A stretch of 46,116 nt of DNA. It comes from a bacterium. Lineage in GTDB: Bacteria; Krumholzibacteriota; Krumholzibacteriia; LZORAL124-64-63. Made by a program: the position numbers and the translations under genes. The DNA lies in NCBI GenBank assembly GCA_018814885.1, contig JAHIYU010000113.1:1-46116 (forward strand), read 5' to 3'. Positions 43,437-46,116 of the stretch are shown here, in pieces. The stretch's first letter is position 1. Each line of letters begins with the position of its first letter. The notes beneath the pieces are model-generated. The model searched no databases and was not told the origin of the DNA. It saw nothing but the letters and a program-made list of their open reading frames with translations.

Positions 43437-43713
43437 AATGATAAAAGATGGTGCATTGACATTATAAAAATCATATGTCAGTATCGGCGCACTCGCCCGA
43501 TATCCGGGAGCCCCATCCAGAGGATGGGCATAGTCAAAAACATCTTCTGTTATTGCCTCCAGCCAAACTCGCCCACCTGATCGGCAATCCGCCGTCCGTC
43601 CCGCGATGCGGGCGCTCGAGGACGGTCTTTGCAATAGCCCGAACCGATACTTCGGTGGCGTACCGCGTATCGCCGCCCGCAGGTCCATTCCAATCAGGGG
43701 GGATTCCATACAC

Positions 43714-43815
43714 AGAAAGTGTGCAGGTTTGATCTTGACGCTGGCCGTGCTGGCGGCGGGCTTCGCCGCGGCGGCCACGCTCGAGGTCTCGCAGCCGATC
43801 CAGATGACCGAATGA
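43714..43815 (+). pseudogene. Signal-peptide-like remnant of a secreted protein gene
   Basis: This stretch reads RKCAGLILTLAVLAAGFAAA, then ATLEVSQPIQMTE and a stop. It looks like an N-terminal export signal followed by the first residues of a mature protein of the ATLEVP-type opening. There is no good start codon with a ribosome site (a TTG at 43729 is possible) and no continuation. It lies 124 bases before an intact beta-helix gene and may be a dead copy of such a gene. Confidence 0.4.
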
Positions 43816-43938
43816 TGCTAATGAAGTAGAGACGATCGGGGGATCCCGGCCGCGCGCCGGGGCCTCCTCCCCGCCGGCGGGGACGGACCCTCGCCAAGCA
43901 CCTCGACGGATCTCCCAAGTCCATCCGGAGGGAATCAC

Positions 43939-46116
43939 ATGAGAAACAGCTTCTTGAGGGTCCTGCTGCTGCTTGTCTTCGCGACGAGCGCCTGGGCCGA
44001 CACGCATACCGTCATGCCCGGCGAGAGCATCCAGGCCGCGATCGACGCGGCCGATCCGAGCGATGAGATCAACGTCCAAGCCGGCGTCTACTACGGGACC
44101 ATAACAGTCAACAAGAGCGTCAGCGTCACGGGAGCGGGCACGGCGACTTACGACGGCGCCGGCGACTGGACGGGCGGCACCCTGATCACCCGCGACCCCA
44201 ACGTGGGCGGACAGGCGACGAACCAGGTTGTTCACGTGACTGCGGCCGACGTCACCCTGAGCGCACTCACCGTCGACGGCAGATACGGCTTCGACCAGGG
44301 GACGGGGCAGACCTCCAACTACGGCATCATGGTCGAGGGCGTTCCCGGCGTGACGCTCACTGGCCTGCATGTGCTCGATTCCACCAACAACGGCATCGAG
44401 CTCAATAATGCCGACGACGCCGCCCTCACCGACGTGCTGTGCGAGAGGACGGCGTTCGCTCCCGGGTACTACACGAGCTTCCAGTACGGGCTGCGTTGCG
44501 TGGACTCGGATAACCTGGACGTGGACGGCTTCACCGCAGTGAACGTGTGGCGGGGCGTCGTGGTCTTCCAGGGATACAACAGCGGCGTTCTCGAGGACAT
44601 GTCCGTGACCGGGAACGGCGATGCGGACGGATACGGAGTCGGGTTCTACACCTCCCCCGAACCCGGATGGTGGCAGCCGGCCTTCGGCGACTACGAAGGG
44701 GACCTGACTTTCACCTTCGCAGGATCCCATCTATTCACAAGCGTAGACTACGGGGTCTACGTCAGCGACGAACTCCTCGACAAGGACATCACTCTGAACG
44801 TCGATCCGGCGGCTGTCTTCGACTTTCTCGGCGTCACGGCCAACGGCGGGTGGCGTCTGGGATCCGGCAGCGTACCCGGCCTCGACACCGTCATGTCCGA
44901 CATGGGCCTGACCCACAAGACGTCGGGACCGCCGGACCTCTACGACTACGCGCCGACCACGGTCTGGGTGGACGACGACTATTGCGACGGCTGCGCGAAC
45001 GACGGCCACGTCTGGGGCTACGACGCATACGACAACATCCAGGACGGTGTGGATGCGGTCTCCGGCAGCACGGTCTACGTCGCCGCCGGCAACTACGTCG
45101 AGGCGATCCTGATCGAGGATCCCGTCACCCTGCTCGGCGCCACCGCCGGCGTGAACAAGAACGGATATTCCGTGCCTGCGGGCTACGACTGGGATCCGGC
45201 CGTCGAGACGATCATCACGCATCCCGACCCCGCAGGCGGTTACACGGCCATCGTGGACATCCACGACACCGACGATGTGACCTTCGACGGCTTCGTAGTC
45301 GGCGAGATCGCCGCGGTGGGCAATCTCAACACGTCGCTCGTTCGCGTCTACGCCCACACGCGGGAGATCACCAACATCCAGGTCATCAACTGCGTGATCG
45401 GGCCCAACACCAACTACGCGGCCCAGGACGGCGCCCAGGGACGCATGGGCCTGTACCTCGTCAACCACCCCTACGACGACAACGGCATCGTCAACAGCAC
45501 GATCGCGCACAACAAGCTCTTCGACTGCAAGGGCAACGGCGACAACTTGTTCCTCTGGACCTCCTATTACGCCTATCTCGCACCCGGTCCGGCGGACATG
45601 ACGGGTACCGTCATCGACGACAACGAGATCTACGGTTCCCACCGCAGCGGCATCGAGACCGCCGGCGGCTTCGCGAACCTGACGATCAGCAACAACGTGA
45701 TCTACGGCAACAGCCAGCTGCCGGGCGACGATCCGGACTTCCTGAAGTACGGGCACGGCATCCAGCTGATCCGGGGCAGCTCGGACAAGGTCTCCGACCC
45801 GTTGACCGCCTACGGACCCGTCGATCTTCTGATCATCGGCAACGAGATCTACGGGAACAGCAAATGCGGCGTCTACATGGGACCCAAGAACGAATCGATC
45901 ACCTTCACGGACAACGTCATCCACGACAACGGGTGGAACGGCGTGATGGTGGACCTGGTCGGCAACTACTGGAACCCGACGTTCGAGAGCCCGCCATACA
46001 GCGAGCAGTACGCCTGCTACGACTGCTCCGAGGACATCTCGGGTTCCGGCAACGAGATCTACGACAACGGCACGTCCGGCAACTCCATCGCCGACTTCGG
46101 TGTGGCGGTCAACCGC
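43939..46116 (+). CDS. Large secreted right-handed beta-helix protein (3' end outside window)
   Basis: The frame is open for 726 codons to the window edge. GGAGGG precedes the ATG. A signal peptide (FLRVLLLLVFATSAWA) is followed by VMPGESIQAAIDAADPSDEI and rung-like repeats (VHVTAADVTLSALTVDG, then GIMVEGVPGVTLTGLHVLD). A second module starts near residue 340 with TVWVDDDYCDGCANDGHVWG, then NIQDGVDAV, and continues with NEIYGN/NVIYGN/NVIHDN rungs. These are the parallel beta-helix (pectate-lyase-like, NosD/polysaccharide-binding) pattern. No catalytic lyase signature can be seen in the available part. Probably a surface polysaccharide-binding or degrading protein; a FlgD-like tail would be expected beyond the window. 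Confidence 0.88.
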   Translation, partial: MRNSFLRVLLLLVFATSAWADTHTVMPGESIQAAIDAADPSDEINVQAGVYYGTITVNKSVSVTGAGTATYDGAGDWTGGTLITRDPNVGGQATNQVVHVTAADVTLSALTVDGRYGFDQGTGQTSNYGIMVEGVPGVTLTGLHVLDSTNNGIELNNADDAALTDVLCERTAFAPGYYTSFQYGLRCVDSDNLDVDGFTAVNVWRGVVVFQGYNSGVLEDMSVTGNGDADGYGVGFYTSPEPGWWQPAFGDYEGDLTFTFAGSHLFTSVDYGVYVSDELLDKDITLNVDPAAVFDFLGVTANGGWRLGSGSVPGLDTVMSDMGLTHKTSGPPDLYDYAPTTVWVDDDYCDGCANDGHVWGYDAYDNIQDGVDAVSGSTVYVAAGNYVEAILIEDPVTLLGATAGVNKNGYSVPAGYDWDPAVETIITHPDPAGGYTAIVDIHDTDDVTFDGFVVGEIAAVGNLNTSLVRVYAHTREITNIQVINCVIGPNTNYAAQDGAQGRMGLYLVNHPYDDNGIVNSTIAHNKLFDCKGNGDNLFLWTSYYAYLAPGPADMTGTVIDDNEIYGSHRSGIETAGGFANLTISNNVIYGNSQLPGDDPDFLKYGHGIQLIRGSSDKVSDPLTAYGPVDLLIIGNEIYGNSKCGVYMGPKNESITFTDNVIHDNGWNGVMVDLVGNYWNPTFESPPYSEQYACYDCSEDISGSGNEIYDNGTSGNSIADFGVAVNR

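Larger units (their letters stand above)
43279..43938. other. 660-base non-coding region with an AT-rich core
   Basis: Unusually AT-rich at ~43340-43480 against a high-GC background. It contains an inverted repeat (43400-43436), a TTGACA (43456-43461) followed by TATAAA, and a signal-peptide-like remnant (43714-43815). No complete gene was found. A CATAAT on the minus strand near 43360 may be the -10 of the cohesin-like gene. Confidence 0.55.

Overview
The window is a high-GC, densely coded bacterial chromosome segment. Several secreted proteins end in a FlgD-like immunoglobulin-fold tail (NPFNP start, then a WDGRD-SGR-SG-Y pattern). Lamin-tail, FN3, right-handed beta-helix and cohesin-like extracellular proteins are also present. 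Together these suggest an uncultured Gram-negative member of the FCB group, of the Krumholzibacteriota/Eisenbacteria/Latescibacterota kind. This placement rests on protein style only; there is no rRNA gene in the window.

Layout. (1) 1-9853: a tightly packed tetrapyrrole operon, hemD(partial)-hemB-hemL-hemE-hemN-hemH-hemY-ccsA/hemX-hemA, all on +, with many ATGA overlaps. It covers heme synthesis from glutamyl-tRNA to protoheme except hemC, which probably lies just left of the window. (2) 10134-11985: a membrane protein with two TrkA-N-type Rossmann domains and a C-terminal RyR domain, followed by the first ~25 codons of a TIR gene that is cut off. (3) 14305-11986 (-): a compact three-gene set that looks like an undescribed peptide natural-product locus: a 62-residue precursor with a CCCRCVC core, an LpxL/HtrB-like acyltransferase homologue and an M50-type membrane metalloprotease. 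It abuts the TIR breakpoint. (4) 14566-16352: a divergent two-component system. (5) 16359-22949: a secreted C10 (streptopain-like) protease, a DUF2007 protein, a large hybrid histidine kinase, a STAS protein and a GT4 glycosyltransferase. (6) 23044-29963, mostly -: an HtrA protease interrupted by an in-frame TAG, a ferredoxin, a sulfatase-fold lipoprotein with a Thr nucleophile position, an HD-like protein, a small FN3 protein, an outer-membrane barrel and a secreted serpin. (7) 30184-34004: a decayed beta-helix gene, a small FlgD-tail lipoprotein and a large lamin-tail protein. (8) 34161-35984: a free-standing gene, bracketed by terminators, that fuses a divergent FtsZ/tubulin-like domain, a beta-rich domain and a C-terminal TIR domain. 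(9) 36052-38670: clpB. (10) 39052-46116: two M14-type secreted carboxypeptidase paralogues (one has lost its zinc motif), a cohesin-like secreted protein, an AT-rich non-coding patch and the 5' part of a large right-handed beta-helix protein.

The strongest candidates for something new are the FtsZ-like/TIR fusion, the CCCRCVC peptide with its acyltransferase and M50 protease, and the RyR-channel gene whose TIR partner has been truncated at the edge of that peptide locus. No tRNA, rRNA, CRISPR array or insertion sequence was recognised. All functional calls come from reading motifs in the translated sequence; no database search was possible.
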